From Streptococcus ruminantium (GTDB lineage: Bacteria; Bacillota; Bacilli; Lactobacillales; Streptococcaceae), in assembly GCF_003609975.1 (NCBI RefSeq), contig NZ_AP018400.1, forward strand, positions 818,501-882,500: DNA of 64,000 nt, read 5' to 3'. The notes under the pieces are model-generated. The model saw only the letters and a program-made list of their open reading frames with translations. It made no database searches and was not told where the DNA came from. This document shows, piece after piece, positions 1 through 8,996 of the stretch (its first letter is position 1; every line of letters starts with the position of its first letter). The position numbers and the translations under genes are program-made.

Positions 1-932
1 AGCTGAACTATGTGGTTGGTCCTAAGAATGGACCAAGTTTATTATTGATTCCTGCACAAATGGGTATGTGGGAAAGTTATAAGAAAGTACTTTTGCCACT
101 GTCAAAAATTTTTCAAGTATACGCCATAGATGTGAGAGGTCATGGAAAGTCTTCTTGGACACCGGGGTATTATTCATGGGGAATTATTGGTGAAGATATA
201 AAAATATTTGTAGAAAATGTAATAAAACAAAAAGTTATTATTAGTGGAAATTCATCAGGTGGCATTATCGCTCTTTGGTGTGCTGCTAATATTCAGGAAT
301 ATATTTCCGGAATTATTCTTGAGGACGCACCCATTTTTTCTGCTGAAATGCCACGATTTAAAGAACAAGATAAATTTGTATATAACGGACTAAAGCACCT
401 TGTTAATCAAATCGGAAATATACCAGATAGAGATTTAGCAAATTATTTTAAAGATATGGAAGTACCAGCCTCTGATAAGAGAATCAAAAGAATTCCAAAT
501 TGGTTTGTTAGTTGGTTGTCACGAAAGATAAAGAAGTTTCAAGATAAACACCCTGATAGTCCAGTCGAAATTGGATTCCCAGATAGTTTGCGTTTGCTAA
601 TTAAATCGTTATCTATGTTTGACCCGGATTTTGCCAGAGCCTTCGTTGATGGTAGATTTTATGATGGTATTGACCATGCAGAAGCTTTTGAGAAAACAAA
701 ATGCCCCATATTGCTTATTCAAGCCGATTGGAAGCGATACGAAAATCACGGACTTGTAGGAGCATTTGATGATGATGACGCTCAGCACGCTATTTCCTTA
801 GCTCCGCAAATAATATATAAAAAAGTTTCCGCTAATCATGTTATTCATACTTTCAAGCCCAAAGAGTATATTAAATTATTGTCAGAATTTAGAGAAATAG
901 TATCTGATAATTCTATATGTAATGGTGAATGA
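1..932 (+). CDS. Alpha/beta hydrolase, 5' end outside the window
   Basis: This is a probable alpha/beta-hydrolase-fold enzyme with unknown substrate. The frame is already open at the first base and reads L-N-Y before the GTG at 12, so the true start probably lies upstream. Counting from that GTG (306 residues), the protein shows the VRGHGKS oxyanion-side motif at about 41-47, a nucleophile elbow G-N-S-S-G at 79-83 (Ser81) and a C-terminal N-H-V-I-H stretch near 275-279 that can supply the catalytic His. A middle insert of about 100 residues is probably the lid or cap domain. The fold is well supported; the reaction (esterase, peptidase or dehalogenase type) cannot be told from sequence alone. 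Confidence 0.8.
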   Translation, partial: LNYVVGPKNGPSLLLIPAQMGMWESYKKVLLPLSKIFQVYAIDVRGHGKSSWTPGYYSWGIIGEDIKIFVENVIKQKVIISGNSSGGIIALWCAANIQEYISGIILEDAPIFSAEMPRFKEQDKFVYNGLKHLVNQIGNIPDRDLANYFKDMEVPASDKRIKRIPNWFVSWLSRKIKKFQDKHPDSPVEIGFPDSLRLLIKSLSMFDPDFARAFVDGRFYDGIDHAEAFEKTKCPILLIQADWKRYENHGLVGAFDDDDAQHAISLAPQIIYKKVSANHVIHTFKPKEYIKLLSEFREIVSDNSICNGE

Positions 933-965
933 TGAAGATGGTATCAACAGAAACTATTTATTGTT

Positions 966-1532
966 ATGACCGGGAATGAGCAATCATTAGATAAAAACAT
1001 CAGCGATTTATTGGGGTATATACAGTATAACAATTTTGAGGTGAGAGAAAGTCCGATTTATTCCATTTTTGATTATTTATATAAGCAATATGAGAAAGAG
1101 CGGAAAGAATACCTTAGTAAGCGTAAAAGACTATCTAGGTACGATTCTGAAAATTTGATGTATCATTTGATAAAAGAAATATTTACCAGTGATGAGAAAT
1201 ATAATAACTTAGATGTTATACATTCTTATAAATTGAGAAATCTTGTGAAAAATTTTGACTTACTAACAGAGTCTGAGGCAATTTATGCAAGTCATGGGAA
1301 TACTCATCTTGATTTCTTAATCACTAATAGATTAACGAAGGAGCCTGTTCTAGCTGTAGAGGTAGATGGTTATGCTTTTCATAAAGTTAACAGTACGCAA
1401 TTTAAACGCGATAGCATGAAGGATACTATTTTGGGAAAATGTGGTATTCCTTTGGTAAGATTTAAAACCAATGAGAGTCAGGAAAAACAAAGATTGATAA
1501 AAGTCTTGGACGAAGTATTAAGGAGAGAATAA
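966..1532 (+). pseudogene. DUF2726 (PD-(D/E)XK-like) C-terminal fragment
   Basis: These 188 residues end in a DUF2726-type domain, a restriction-endonuclease-like fold. It is seen as H-L-D-F-L-I, then A-V-E-V-D-G about 20 residues later, then a conserved G-I-P-L-V-R-F stretch. In streptococci this domain normally closes a much longer AAA/DEAD helicase-like protein. Here only the tail is present. The first ATG has no convincing ribosome binding site, and the frame stays open upstream only to 936 before a stop. I therefore read it as a remnant of a deleted nuclease-helicase gene, although a short expressed protein cannot be excluded. Confidence 0.55.
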
Positions 1533-1534
1533 AT

Positions 1535-1768
1535 ATGAACACAATCGACCTAAATCTGCCTGTGGCAGATATTATCAGTCAGCACCCCGAAGTTAAAGAA
1601 CTCTTAATTGACCTTGGTTTTAAGCCCCTAGCTAATCCTGCTATGCTACATACAGTTGGCAAGGTGACTAGTCTTAAGACAGGTTCTAAGATGACCAAGA
1701 TTCCACTTGAGCGTATCCAGCAGGTTCTGGAATACAATGGCTATGATGTGGTGGGAGAACAAGAATGA
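1535..1768 (+). CDS. DUF1858 domain protein
   Basis: This is a 77-residue protein of the DUF1858 family, recognisable by the opening D-L-N-L-P-V-A-D-I-I and the closing helix that carries I-P-L-E-R-I. DUF1858 proteins are small, probably redox- or cofactor-linked helical proteins whose biochemistry is not established. A good ribosome binding site (AAGGAGAG, 1520-1527) precedes the ATG. The stop overlaps the next start in an ATGA junction, so it is almost certainly translated together with the DUF438/hemerythrin gene that follows. That pairing is common in Firmicutes. Confidence 0.85.
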   Translation: MNTIDLNLPVADIISQHPEVKELLIDLGFKPLANPAMLHTVGKVTSLKTGSKMTKIPLERIQQVLEYNGYDVVGEQE

Positions 1769-3090
1769 ATAACCAACGTATTGAGATTTTGAAACGTATT
1801 CTTTTGGATTTGCACAATGGAGCGAACCCAGAAGAAGTCCAAGCTCAGTTTAATCAGCATTTTACGGGGGTTTCTGCCTTAGAAATCTCCATGATGGAAC
1901 ATGAGCTCATGTCTAGTGATACAGGAATTACCTTTGAGGATGTCATGAGTCTCTGCAATATCCATGCTAACCTCTTCAAGGGAGCGATTACTGATGTAGA
2001 AGTGGCGGATATTGATCAAGAAGGTCACCCTGTCTCTGTTTTTAAGCAAGAAAACCTTGCTCTACGGGCAGCACTACTTAGGATTCGTCGTATTTTAGAT
2101 CAATATGATCAAGTGAAAGAGTCAGAACTTCAAACCCAGCTCCTTCAAGGTTTGAAGCGCCAGTTTAGTCTTCTAGGACAGTTTGAAAACCACTATACTC
2201 GTAAGGAAAAAGTCTTCTTCCCTATTATGGAACGTTACGGTCATGATGCACCACCGAAGGTCATGTGGGGTGTGGATGATGAGATTCGTGACCTCTTTAA
2301 AATCGCCTATCAATCTTTAGAGAGTGGTGAGATGAGTGCTCTAAAAGAAAACTTTGAAGTTTTTGCTAAGGAATTCGAAGAAATGATTTTCAAGGAAGAG
2401 GCCATTCTTCTCATGATTTTACTTGAGATTTTCACTCAGGATGATTGGATCCAGGTGGCGGAAGATAGTAATGTTTACGGTTATGCTATTGTCAAACCGA
2501 CAGCCAAGTGGGTACCCCATCGGGAGGTTTTTGGAGAAATAGCAGAGCAGGAAGTGGAACCTCATCCTCCGAAAATCAATGCGCCAAATCAACAGATTAT
2601 CGACACGCCAGAAGGTCGGTTCACCATTACTTTTACACCGAAGGAAAAATCAGAACGGATTCAGGATCGAACTAGCCCGCAAACCTTTGGTAATGGATAC
2701 CTGTCTGTTGAACAAGCTAATTTAATTCTCAACCACTTACCGCTTGAACTGACATTTGTCAACAAGGATGATATTTTCCAATATTATAACGATAGCCACC
2801 CTGTTGAGGATATGATTTTTAAACGGACCCCCAGTCAAATCGGTCGCCATGTTGAACTTTGTCACCCGCCAAAAATTCTTGATAAGGTTAAGAAAATTTT
2901 TGATCTTCTCCGCACAGGACAAAAAGAACAGGTATCCATGTGGTTCAAGTCAGAAACCATGGGCAAATTTGTTTATGTAGTCTATAAGGCTGTTCGTGAT
3001 AATCAAGGTGAGTTTCAAGGAGTTCTGGAGTACGTTCAAGATATTCAACCCTTCTTTGATCTAGAGGGCGAGTTTCATCGGGATATATAA
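1765..3090 (+). CDS. DUF438/hemerythrin/PAS protein
   Basis: This 441-residue cytoplasmic protein has three parts in order. The first is an N-terminal DUF438-like helical region (about 1-80). The second is a hemerythrin HHE-type region (about 85-235) with E-N-H-Y-T-R-K-E as a likely diiron ligand stretch and later E-E-A-I and E-E-M-I helices. The third is a C-terminal PAS-like sensor (about 310-435) starting near Y-L-S-V-E-Q-A-N. The family is thought to sense oxygen, nitric oxide or redox state through the iron site; this is family knowledge and not shown here. The gene overlaps the DUF1858 gene by 4 nt. A hairpin terminator at 3100-3124 follows. Confidence 0.85.
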   Translation: MNNQRIEILKRILLDLHNGANPEEVQAQFNQHFTGVSALEISMMEHELMSSDTGITFEDVMSLCNIHANLFKGAITDVEVADIDQEGHPVSVFKQENLALRAALLRIRRILDQYDQVKESELQTQLLQGLKRQFSLLGQFENHYTRKEKVFFPIMERYGHDAPPKVMWGVDDEIRDLFKIAYQSLESGEMSALKENFEVFAKEFEEMIFKEEAILLMILLEIFTQDDWIQVAEDSNVYGYAIVKPTAKWVPHREVFGEIAEQEVEPHPPKINAPNQQIIDTPEGRFTITFTPKEKSERIQDRTSPQTFGNGYLSVEQANLILNHLPLELTFVNKDDIFQYYNDSHPVEDMIFKRTPSQIGRHVELCHPPKILDKVKKIFDLLRTGQKEQVSMWFKSETMGKFVYVVYKAVRDNQGEFQGVLEYVQDIQPFFDLEGEFHRDI

Positions 3091-3098
3091 ATTCTTAT

Positions 3099-3125
3099 CG
3101 GACTGCTCACAAGAGTGGTCCTTTG
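3099..3125 (+). terminator. Rho-independent terminator after the DUF438 gene
   Basis: GGACTGCTC (3100-3108) pairs with GAGTGGTCC (3113-3121) through GGAC/GTCC and CTC/GAG, with a TG/TG internal mismatch and an ACAA loop. A short T-rich stretch follows. The structure directly abuts the truB extended -10 box, so terminator and promoter are packed together. Confidence 0.6.
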
Positions 3126-3141
3126 TGTTATAATGAAAGCA
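3126..3141 (+). promoter_or_regulatory. Extended -10 promoter of truB, predicted leaderless
   Basis: TGTTATAAT occupies 3126-3134. Seven bases after the last T of TATAAT is the A of the truB ATG at 3141. There is no room for a ribosome binding site, so the transcript should begin at the start codon. A weak -35 match (CTCACA, 3106-3111) sits 17 bp upstream. Confidence 0.7.
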
Positions 3142-4019
3142 TGATTTCAGGAATTATTAACCTAAAAAAAGAAGCAGGCATGACCTCGCATGATGCTGTA
3201 TTTAAGCTACGCAAGATATTGCAGGAAAAGAAGATCGGTCACGGTGGAACCCTAGATCCAGATGTGACAGGAGTTCTCCCCATTGCAGTCGGAAAGGCTA
3301 CTCGTATGATTGAGTTTATGCAAGAAGAGGGGAAAGTCTATGAGGGGGAAATTACCATTGGTTATTCGACTACAACAGAAGATGCTTCAGGTGATATTTT
3401 AGAGCAGACACCAGTTTTAGAGATAGCTGAGCAAGTAGTTGATGATGCCATGAAAGGTTTTGTTGGAACCATTACTCAAATTCCGCCTATGTATTCAGCA
3501 GTTAAGGTCAATGGACGTAAGTTGTACGACTATGCCCGTGCAGGTGAAGTAGTTGAACGGCCGAAACGTCAAGTTGATATTTATAGTTTTGAGCGAACTA
3601 GTCCTATCCAACTACTTAATAACTGTGCACGTTTCACATTTCGTGTTCGTTGTGGTAAGGGAACCTATATTCGAACTCTATCTGTTGATTTGGGGAGCAA
3701 GTTGGGCTATGCTAGCCACATGTCCAAGCTGGAGCGGACAGGCTCTGCGGGAATGAAGCTAGAAGATGCCTTGACATTAGAAGAAATTGCGAGGAAGGTA
3801 GCTCAAGGAGATCTTAGTTTCTTACAACCGATTGAACAGGGGATTGGAGATTTACCGATTATCGAGTTGACGGATGAACAAGTCATAGACGCCACATTTG
3901 GACGGTTTGTGGACCTGGACTCAGAGAAGGAACGGTTGGCTGGTTTTCATTCTGGTAAGCTCATTGCTGTTTTTGAAAAAAGAGACCAAGTCTATAAACC
4001 AAGCAAGGTTTTACTTTAA
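3141..4019 (+). CDS. truB: tRNA pseudouridine(55) synthase TruB
   Basis: TruB converts U55 of the tRNA T-loop to pseudouridine. The N-terminus [13 protein letters not shown] matches the family exactly, which fixes the ATG at 3141 and not the in-frame TTG at 3123. The catalytic motif G-G-T-L-D-P carries the essential Asp at residue 39, and the Y-S-A-V-K-V motif lies near residue 117. At 292 residues it is full length for streptococci. It is followed 31 nt later by ribF, the usual streptococcal pairing, although ribF also has its own promoter. The mRNA appears leaderless. Confidence 0.97.
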   Translation: MISGIINLKKEAGMTSHDAVFKLRKILQEKKIGHGGTLDPDVTGVLPIAVGKATRMIEFMQEEGKVYEGEITIGYSTTTEDASGDILEQTPVLEIAEQVVDDAMKGFVGTITQIPPMYSAVKVNGRKLYDYARAGEVVERPKRQVDIYSFERTSPIQLLNNCARFTFRVRCGKGTYIRTLSVDLGSKLGYASHMSKLERTGSAGMKLEDALTLEEIARKVAQGDLSFLQPIEQGIGDLPIIELTDEQVIDATFGRFVDLDSEKERLAGFHSGKLIAVFEKRDQVYKPSKVLL

Positions 4020-4033
4020 AAGATTTCTGTAAC

Positions 4034-4051
4034 TGTGATAAAATAAATATA
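4034..4051 (+). promoter_or_regulatory. Extended -10 promoter of ribF, predicted leaderless
   Basis: TGATAAAAT lies at 4036-4044, and the A of the ribF ATG at 4051 is exactly seven bases after the last T. No ribosome binding site is present between them. The geometry is the same as at truB, the gene at 19212, mutY and uvrB. Confidence 0.65.
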
Positions 4052-4977
4052 TGAAGATTACAACGATTAAAGACTATACAGAATTGCATCAAAACGAGCC
4101 AACGGTATTGGTTTTGGGCTACTTTGATGGGCTTCATCTTGGGCATAAAGCCTTGCTAGAACGAGCAAGAAAAATAGCAAACGAGCAGGGATTAACAGTG
4201 ACTGTCTTAACCTTTCCAGAGTCCCCTCGTTTGGCTTTTTCGCGTTTTGAGCCGGAACTTCTACTACATTTAACGAGTCAAGAGCAGCGCTATCTCTTAT
4301 TGGAGAAATACGGAGTGGATAATCTTTATTTAACGGCGTTTACCAGTGAGTTTGCTAGCAATACACCAGAGGAATTTGTAGAGCGTTATATCAAAGGAGT
4401 AAACGCCAAGGTTATAGTAGCTGGGTTTGATTATCATTTTGGTAATTGCAGAGCAAATGTGCAAGCTTTATCAACCCTATTTGAGGGGAGAGTGGAAGTT
4501 GTTGAGCAGGTTAGCTTAGGTGGTGAGAAAATATCTTCAACTCGTATTCGTCAGGCAATTCGATCAGGAGATGTTTCTTTAGCTAACCAACTTTTGGGCT
4601 ATTCTTTTATGACAGAAGGGCTTGTTGTTCATGGGGATGCCAGAGGTCGGACAATCGGTTATCCAACTGCTAATCTAGCTCCATTTGATCGAGTTCATCT
4701 GCCTTCTGATGGTGTTTACGTAGCAGATGTTGAAGTGGATGGTAGGCGTTACCGAGCTATGACGAGTGTAGGAAAGAATGTTACATTTGATGGGACTGAG
4801 CTACGGATTGAAGCCCATATTTTTGGATTCAATCGTTTTATTTACGGTAAAAAAATAACGATTTTTTGGTTAGAGAAAATTCGAGATATGATTAAGTTTG
4901 ATGGTATCAATAGTTTGATGGAGCAGATGAAATCTGACGAGAAGTTTGCTTTGCAGTGGGAAGACTATGTCCGTTGA
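4051..4977 (+). CDS. ribF: Bifunctional riboflavin kinase/FAD synthetase
   Basis: This enzyme phosphorylates riboflavin to FMN and adenylylates FMN to FAD. The N-terminal FAD synthetase half shows the nucleotidyltransferase motif G-Y-F-D-G-L-H-L-G-H (23-32) and the S-S-T-R-I-R-Q motif near residue 167. The C-terminal riboflavin kinase half starts about residue 185 and carries R-T-I-G-Y-P-T-A-N-L. The 308-residue length is normal. A 38-codon ORF begins inside its last codons at 4967 but has no supporting features. Confidence 0.96.
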   Translation: MKITTIKDYTELHQNEPTVLVLGYFDGLHLGHKALLERARKIANEQGLTVTVLTFPESPRLAFSRFEPELLLHLTSQEQRYLLLEKYGVDNLYLTAFTSEFASNTPEEFVERYIKGVNAKVIVAGFDYHFGNCRANVQALSTLFEGRVEVVEQVSLGGEKISSTRIRQAIRSGDVSLANQLLGYSFMTEGLVVHGDARGRTIGYPTANLAPFDRVHLPSDGVYVADVEVDGRRYRAMTSVGKNVTFDGTELRIEAHIFGFNRFIYGKKITIFWLEKIRDMIKFDGINSLMEQMKSDEKFALQWEDYVR

Positions 4978-5187
4978 AGCTCATGTAGCTGTCGAATCTA
5001 TTCAATTTGTCATCCCCCCCTCTCACCAAATTGTTAATACTGTGCTAGATGTACAAGTTCTCCTAGGCAGCAAAATACTTTGAAAAACACTAGTTGTGAA
5101 GATTGGCAAGTAGGTTGAACCTCTGAAATGATTAGAAAAAAAATAGAATCTTTAGAAGAATTAAGGGGAAATAGATTGGATTTTCTA

Positions 5188-5216
5188 TTGAAAACTCTCT
5201 TAAATTAGAGTATAAT
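5188..5216 (+). promoter_or_regulatory. Sigma-A promoter of spxA1
   Basis: TTGAAA (5188-5193), a 17-bp spacer, then TATAAT (5211-5216). This near-consensus promoter gives a leader of about 28 nt ending in a GAGGGG ribosome binding site. It is the best promoter in the otherwise unremarkable gap 4978-5250. Confidence 0.8.
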
Positions 5217-5250
5217 GAAATAGAGAAAGTCTATAGAGGGGATGGAAGGT

Positions 5251-5652
5251 ATGATCACTTTATTTTTGTCACCAAGTTGTACCAGTTGCCGTAAAGCTCG
5301 TGCTTGGTTGACAAGCCACGAAGTCCCTTTTACTGAGCATAATATTATGACCAGCCCTTTGACTGCTGAGGAATTAAAAAATATTTTAACACTGACAGAA
5401 AATGGGACGGATGATCTAATCTCAACTCGCTCGAAGGTTTTTCAAAAATTAGATGTTGATGTAGATGAGCTTTCTGTAGGGCAACTCATTGCGTTGATTG
5501 AAACCTATCCAAGTCTTTTGCGTCGTCCGATTATTCTGGATGAAAAGAGGATGCAGATTGGTTTTAACGAAGATGAAATTCGTGCGTTTCTTCCACGGAA
5601 ATATCGTAAACAAGAGTTGAAGAACGCTACACTGCGAGCAGAAATAGGATGA
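5251..5652 (+). CDS. spxA1: Transcriptional regulator Spx (SpxA1 type)
   Basis: Spx proteins bind the RNA polymerase alpha C-terminal domain and redirect transcription during disulfide and oxidative stress. The ArsC/thioredoxin-like fold and the redox switch C-T-S-C (Cys10, Cys13) are visible. So are the R-R-P-I-I-L-D motif and the typical tail R-K-Y-R-K-Q-E-L-K. The ATG at 5242 abuts the GAGGGG ribosome binding site, so the ATG at 5251 (M-I-T-L-F-L, 10 nt spacing) is the likely start; the protein has 133 residues. The neighbours UPF0223 and the SuhB-like gene match the locus of SpxA1, not SpxA2, in other streptococci. Confidence 0.92.
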   Translation: MITLFLSPSCTSCRKARAWLTSHEVPFTEHNIMTSPLTAEELKNILTLTENGTDDLISTRSKVFQKLDVDVDELSVGQLIALIETYPSLLRRPIILDEKRMQIGFNEDEIRAFLPRKYRKQELKNATLRAEIG

Positions 5653-5658
5653 GATGAT

Positions 5659-5937
5659 ATGAACAAAAATTATTCATATCCACTTGATTTTTCGTGGAGC
5701 ACAGAGGAGATTTCCTCCGTGCTTTCTTTTTTCAATCAAGTGGAAGCAGCTTACGAGAAGGGGATTGATGCGGCGACAGTATTGGCTGCTTACAAGATCT
5801 TTAAAGAAGTTGTCAAAAGCAAGGGACAGGAACGTCAGCTTGATCGTGATTTTGAGGCGGTTTCTGGATACTCGCTCTATCAAGTTGTCAAAGCAGCTAA
5901 AGAGAAAGGGAAAGGGGTGATTCGTTTTGGAAGGTAA
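5659..5937 (+). CDS. UPF0223 family protein
   Basis: This is a 92-residue protein of the UPF0223 (YktA-like) family, identified by [13 protein letters not shown] at the N-terminus and by length. It is a small helical cytoplasmic protein of unknown function. It starts 6 nt after spxA1 and overlaps the next gene by 11 nt, which makes a tight spxA1-UPF0223-phosphatase-methyltransferase operon. Confidence 0.9.
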   Translation: MNKNYSYPLDFSWSTEEISSVLSFFNQVEAAYEKGIDAATVLAAYKIFKEVVKSKGQERQLDRDFEAVSGYSLYQVVKAAKEKGKGVIRFGR

Positions 5938-6685
5938 ATATCAATTAGCGCAATCACTTGTCTTAGAGGCAGGAGAGTTCCTTCGTCAACATATAAACGA
6001 TGAACTCCAAATTGAAGAAAAAGCTGGTTTTACAGACTTGGTTACCCATCTTGATCGGCAAGTTCAAGAGCAACTAGCTCACCACATCCAATCCTGCTAT
6101 CCACAAGATAGGATTTTAGGAGAAGAAGGAAAAGATATTTTATCGGTTTCTGATGGGAATGTTTGGGTGATTGATCCAATTGATGGGACAGCTAATTTTA
6201 TTGCACAGAAAAATGATTTTGCTATTATGGTTGCCTATTTTGAAGATGGGGTAGGTCAGTTCGGTATCATTTACGATGTTATACGGGATAAACTTTTTCA
6301 TGGTGGCGGTGTGTTCCCAGTTTACTGCAATCAAAAACGACTGGAAAGCCCTGAATTACGCCCACTTCGTCAGAGTTTGATAGGGGTGAATGCTCAGTTA
6401 TATGCAGCCAACGAGCATGGAGTAGCAGATTTGGCTTTGCAGAGTCTTGGGACACGGTCTGTTGGTAGCGCAGGAATCGGTTTTTCTCATGTTTTTGAGG
6501 GCCGTTTGTTTGCTTATGCTTCCTGTCTTTGTCTCTGGGATTACGCAGCAGCTAGTATTATCGGCCATTCTTTAGATTTGACGATGCTAAGTTTTGAAGA
6601 ATTGGATCTTTCTTATGGTAAACGAGAGTTTGTTATGCTCGTGTCAAATGCTCATCTTGAGGAAGTAAAGGAGTATTTATTCTGA
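5927..6685 (+). CDS. Inositol monophosphatase family protein (SuhB-like)
   Basis: This is a Mg2+-dependent sugar-phosphate phosphatase of the inositol monophosphatase superfamily. Metal-binding motifs are G-E-E-G (65-68) and D-P-I-D-G-T (83-88), with the C-terminal C-L-W-D-Y-A-A-A motif near residue 204. At 252 residues it has family length. The start is TTG at 5927. GGGGTGA lies at 5914-5920, six bases upstream, and the preceding gene ends inside this one, so translational coupling is likely. The natural substrate (inositol phosphate, FBP, NADP or other) is not evident. Confidence 0.88.
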   Translation: MEGKYQLAQSLVLEAGEFLRQHINDELQIEEKAGFTDLVTHLDRQVQEQLAHHIQSCYPQDRILGEEGKDILSVSDGNVWVIDPIDGTANFIAQKNDFAIMVAYFEDGVGQFGIIYDVIRDKLFHGGGVFPVYCNQKRLESPELRPLRQSLIGVNAQLYAANEHGVADLALQSLGTRSVGSAGIGFSHVFEGRLFAYASCLCLWDYAAASIIGHSLDLTMLSFEELDLSYGKREFVMLVSNAHLEEVKEYLF

Positions 6686-7986
6686 TGCAATTACCGCAGG
6701 ACTTTATTAAAAAATATAGTGATTTGCTTGGTACAGAAGCCCAGGCATTTTTTGAGGCCTTTCGTCAACCAGCAGTATCTGGTTTTCGCACCAATCCTCT
6801 CAAGGAAAATCAACAAAAGTTTGAGCAACCGATTCCTTATATGCCCTGGTCTTATTATGGGAAAATTTCAGGAAAATCTCCTGAACATGTAACTGGATTG
6901 GTTTATTCCCAAGAGCCGGCTGCCCAGATTGTTGGTCAGGTTGCGGCGCCAGAAAAAGGGATGAAAGTCTTAGATCTTGCGGCTGCACCTGGTGGAAAAA
7001 CGACCCATTTGCTATCTTATTTGGATAACACAGGGCTTTTAGTCAGCAATGAAATCTCAAACAAACGTGCAAAAATTTTGGTGGAAAATGTCGAACGTTT
7101 TGGCGCTAGAAACGTTGTTGTAACGAATGAATCAGCAGAGAGACTGGCTGGGATCTTCCCTTCATACTTTGATATGATTGTTTTGGACGCTCCATGCTCA
7201 GGCGAAGGAATGTTTCGAAAGGATCCTGATGCTATCCAATATTGGTCGAAGGATTATCCGGCTCAGTGCGCTAGTTTACAGAGAGATATTTTAGCGTCAG
7301 CTATGGATATGCTAGCTCCGAATGGCTATCTTATTTATTCCACTTGTACATGGGCGCCAGAAGAAAACGAAGAGATTGTGACTTGGCTTTTAGAACACTA
7401 CGATTTGGAACTGGTGGATATTCCTAAAATAAACGGAATGGTTGAAGGAATTGCTTACCCTGAAACAGCTCGAATGTACCCCCATCACTTTGATGGCGAA
7501 GGCCAATTCGTTGCTAAATTCAAATATTGTGGTGAAGGCAAGTCAAGAAAAATAAAAACAGGCAAGTCTAATCTCAGTAGAGAACAAGGGGAGTTATGGA
7601 ATGAATTTTCCAAAAAATACTTGGCTGTTCAGTTAGATGGATTGTTGCAGGTTTTTGGCGATAATCTCTATTTATTACCATCTGGTTTGCCTGACTTGTC
7701 TAAGATTAGGATTGCTCGAAATGGTCTTCACTTAGGTGTCTTTAAGAAGAAGCGATTTGAACCGAGTTTTGCACTAGGACTATCTTTACACAGCTCAGAG
7801 GTTAATTATAGGGTGGAGATTAGCTTACATGATTTTAAGACCTATGTCGCTGGTCATCCATTAGCAGTATCCAGAGATTTGGCTAATGGATGGTACCAAG
7901 TTGCCGTTCAAGGAAACGGTTTAACTTTCGCTAAGATTGTGTCTGGAACCTTAAAAAATACCTTCCCTAAAGGTCTAAGATTTTAA
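6685..7986 (+). CDS. RsmF/RsmB-type 16S rRNA m5C methyltransferase
   Basis: This is an NOL1/NOP2/Sun-family cytosine-5 RNA methyltransferase of 433 residues. The SAM-binding motif D-L-A-A-A-P-G-G-K-T is at 97-106. The two catalytic cysteines are Cys171 in D-A-P-C-S-G and Cys221 in S-T-C-T-W. A C-terminal PUA-like or RsmF-type domain follows from about 290. Its start overlaps the preceding stop (TGATG). The likely substrate is 16S rRNA, as for RsmF; this is inferred from the domain layout. Confidence 0.9.
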   Translation: MQLPQDFIKKYSDLLGTEAQAFFEAFRQPAVSGFRTNPLKENQQKFEQPIPYMPWSYYGKISGKSPEHVTGLVYSQEPAAQIVGQVAAPEKGMKVLDLAAAPGGKTTHLLSYLDNTGLLVSNEISNKRAKILVENVERFGARNVVVTNESAERLAGIFPSYFDMIVLDAPCSGEGMFRKDPDAIQYWSKDYPAQCASLQRDILASAMDMLAPNGYLIYSTCTWAPEENEEIVTWLLEHYDLELVDIPKINGMVEGIAYPETARMYPHHFDGEGQFVAKFKYCGEGKSRKIKTGKSNLSREQGELWNEFSKKYLAVQLDGLLQVFGDNLYLLPSGLPDLSKIRIARNGLHLGVFKKKRFEPSFALGLSLHSSEVNYRVEISLHDFKTYVAGHPLAVSRDLANGWYQVAVQGNGLTFAKIVSGTLKNTFPKGLRF

Positions 7987-8006
7987 ATAAATTAAGCAGA
8001 TTTTTT

Positions 8007-8035
8007 TTGCAACTTGTCTTTTTATATGATATAGT
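8007..8035 (+). promoter_or_regulatory. Promoter of the pst operon
   Basis: TTGCAA (8007-8012), 17 bp, TATAGT (8030-8035). The predicted start is near 8042, which leaves about 83 nt of leader before pstS. I could not define a convincing direct-repeat Pho box. Confidence 0.65.
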
Positions 8036-8124
8036 GGATGAGTGGAAATATCTTGTAAATTCTATGTAAAAATGCAATGATGAATAAGGGAGATTCCATT
8101 GAAAAATGTAAAGGAAAAAACGAA

Positions 8125-8994
8125 ATGAAAAAAAAGCAGAAACTTGGAATAGCAGCTTTCTTTCTTTTGGGTAGTCTAGTCTTTTCTGGTTGTTCTTCTT
8201 GGATTGATAGAGGAGAATCCATTACGGCTGTAGGTTCAACAGCTCTTCAACCACTCGTTGAGGCAGCGGCAGATGAATTTGCTAGTAGCAATATTGGTAA
8301 GTCTGTCAATGTTCAGGGAGGCGGTTCCGGTACGGGCTTATCTCAGGTTCAGTCAGGCGCTGTCCAGATTGGTAATTCTGATGTGTTTGCTGAAGAGAAG
8401 GAAGGTATTGATGCAGGTAAACTTGTTGATCATCAAGTTGCAGTTGCAGGTTTAGCAGTGATTGTCAATGAGAAGGTAACTGTTGGAGATATTACGACGG
8501 AAGAACTTCGTAAAATCTTCACAGGTGAGATTACCAACTGGAAGGAACTTGGAGGTGAGGATCTGCCAATTTCTATCATCAATCGTGCTGCTAGTTCAGG
8601 TTCACGAGCGACTTTCGATAGCGTCATAATGGATGGGAAACCTGCGGTACAGAGTCAAGAACAAGACTCAAATGGCATGGTGAAATCCATCGTAGCTCAA
8701 ACTCCAGGATCCATTTCTTATCTATCGTTTGCCTATGTTGACACGTCCGTTAAGACGATTAAGCTAAATGGCTTTGCGCCAACTACTGAGAATGTGGCGA
8801 CCAATGCTTGGCCAATTTGGTCTTATGAACATATGTACACTATGGGAAAACCAACCGAATTGACAAAAGAATTTTTAGAGTACATGATGTCAGATGAAGT
8901 GCAAAAGGGTATTGTTGAAAGTATGGGGTACATCTCTATCAACGATATGAAGGTTGTAAAAAGTGCGGATGGCACAGTGACGGAGAAGGAGTAA
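8125..8994 (+). CDS. pstS: Phosphate-binding lipoprotein PstS
   Basis: PstS is the extracytoplasmic phosphate receptor of the high-affinity Pst importer. The ATG at 8125 gives M-K-K-K-Q-K-L-G and a lipoprotein signal with the lipobox ending S-G-C (Cys23). Starting at 8077 would bury the signal behind 16 polar residues. Phosphate-site motifs are visible as V-G-S-T-A-L-Q near the mature N-terminus, G-G-G-S-G-T-G and R-A-A-S-S-G-S-R. The protein has 289 residues. It is the first gene of pstS-pstC-pstA-pstB1-pstB2-phoU and lies 2 nt before pstC. Confidence 0.96.
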   Translation: MKKKQKLGIAAFFLLGSLVFSGCSSWIDRGESITAVGSTALQPLVEAAADEFASSNIGKSVNVQGGGSGTGLSQVQSGAVQIGNSDVFAEEKEGIDAGKLVDHQVAVAGLAVIVNEKVTVGDITTEELRKIFTGEITNWKELGGEDLPISIINRAASSGSRATFDSVIMDGKPAVQSQEQDSNGMVKSIVAQTPGSISYLSFAYVDTSVKTIKLNGFAPTTENVATNAWPIWSYEHMYTMGKPTELTKEFLEYMMSDEVQKGIVESMGYISINDMKVVKSADGTVTEKE

Positions 8995-8996
8995 GT

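Noticed and set aside
4967-5083. 38-codon ORF overlapping the end of ribF, with a run of seven C
   Set aside because: No proper ribosome binding site, no family and no conserved neighbour. The C run made it look phase-variable, but there is no evidence of coding.
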